Assembly: GCA_027486345.1 (NCBI GenBank)
Contig: JAIXPH010000041.1
Location: forward strand, 1-64,000
DNA: 64,000 nt
Origin: Paracoccaceae bacterium
GTDB taxonomy: Bacteria; Pseudomonadota; Alphaproteobacteria; Rhodobacterales; Rhodobacteraceae
Direction: 5' to 3'
A model generated the notes under the pieces. That model worked only from the letters and a program-made list of their open reading frames with translations, was not told the DNA's origin and did not search any database. The number at the start of each line of letters is the position of its first letter. Position 1 is the first letter of the stretch. Position numbers and translations under genes: made by a program. Below are positions 63,753 through 64,000 of this stretch, in pieces.

Positions 63753-64000
63753 ATGAATGTTCTCATCTGGTTCAAACGCGATCTGCGCATCCATGACCAC
63801 CCGGCCCTTGCCGCGGCGGCAGAGATGGGGCGCGTGCTGCCCGTCTACATCGTCGAGCCGGACTATTGGCGCCTGCCCGACACCTCCGCCCGGCAATGGG
63901 ACTTCACCGCCGAGGCACTGCACGACCTGCGCGATGCACTGGGGTCCTTGGGTGCGCCGCTGATCGTGCGGGTGGGCGATACGGTCGAGCTTTTGGATCG
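63753..64000 (+). CDS. photolyase/cryptochrome family protein, 5' part only
   Basis: The frame encodes the first 82 residues and is cut by the window edge. MNVLIWFKRDLRIHDHPAL and RVLPVYIVEPDYW are the start of the DNA-photolyase antenna-binding domain, which leads to FAD-dependent repair of UV lesions. The FAD-binding half is outside the window, so photolyase and cryptochrome cannot be separated. No clear ribosome site precedes the ATG. Confidence 0.85.
   Translation, partial: MNVLIWFKRDLRIHDHPALAAAAEMGRVLPVYIVEPDYWRLPDTSARQWDFTAEALHDLRDALGSLGAPLIVRVGDTVELLD

Overview
The window is GC-rich bacterial chromosome, most likely from the Paracoccaceae/Rhodobacteraceae (Alphaproteobacteria). This rests on gene content and order (trpG-trpD-trpC-moaC-moeA-lexA, surE-pcm-nlpD, tatA-tatB-tatC plus a DUF815 ATPase, pleD next to a DUF3572 gene) and on two alphaproteobacterial LexA boxes (GAAC-N7-GAAC). 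There are no rRNA or tRNA genes, phage genes, transposases or CRISPR arrays that I can see. The left edge starts in intergenic DNA; the right edge cuts a photolyase gene.

Region by region. 0.2-9.4 kb: a small membrane protein, an FAD oxidoreductase and a surface-polysaccharide cluster (three glycosyltransferases, the CDP-glucose enzyme RfbF, an SDR epimerase, an RmlC-type epimerase and a SAF-domain oxidoreductase). 9.4-12.8 kb: a diguanylate cyclase coupled to an H-NOX-like protein that appears to lack its heme ligand, then a DUF4153 membrane protein. 13-17.5 kb: a GAF protein, an MttB-family methyltransferase, a HAD phosphatase and DUF3572. 17.6-19 kb: pleD. 19-21.1 kb: a translationally coupled operon of an EF-hand secreted protein, an ECF sigma factor, a small membrane protein and a periplasmic metal-sensor-like protein, resembling CnrH-CnrY-CnrX. 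21.4-25.6 kb: DUF983, Nudix, desaturase, lipocalin, lipoprotein and aldo/keto reductase genes. 25.7-29.4 kb: an SOS-boxed imuA-like gene, then surE-pcm-nlpD. 29.5-33.6 kb: a CBS-domain transporter-like protein and the Tat operon. 33.7-35 kb: a short HTH regulator with its probable operator and a two-gene cassette of unknown function. 35-38 kb: an ABC ATPase and a divergent polysaccharide deacetylase. 38-42.9 kb: trpGDC-moaC-moeA and lexA. 42.9-51.5 kb: comEC, gltX, gltA, DUF1992 and valS. 51.5-57 kb: an ABA4-like/membrane-protein pair with a divergent TetR, an Lrp regulator opposite ornithine decarboxylase, and an aminotransferase. 57-64 kb: gatB, a lytic transglycosylase, pepN, two small secreted proteins sharing a C-terminal module, and the start of a photolyase.

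The most interesting items are the H-NOX-like/diguanylate cyclase pair without the expected heme residues, the EF-hand-headed CnrHYX-like sigma operon with a strong hairpin after its first gene, the unknown two-gene cassette, the imuA-like gene with an SOS box but no mutasome partners in the window, and the paired small secreted proteins. Several intergenic regions carry dense clusters of perfect hairpins typical of dispersed extragenic palindromes. All family assignments come from reading motifs and remembered family features; no database search was run.
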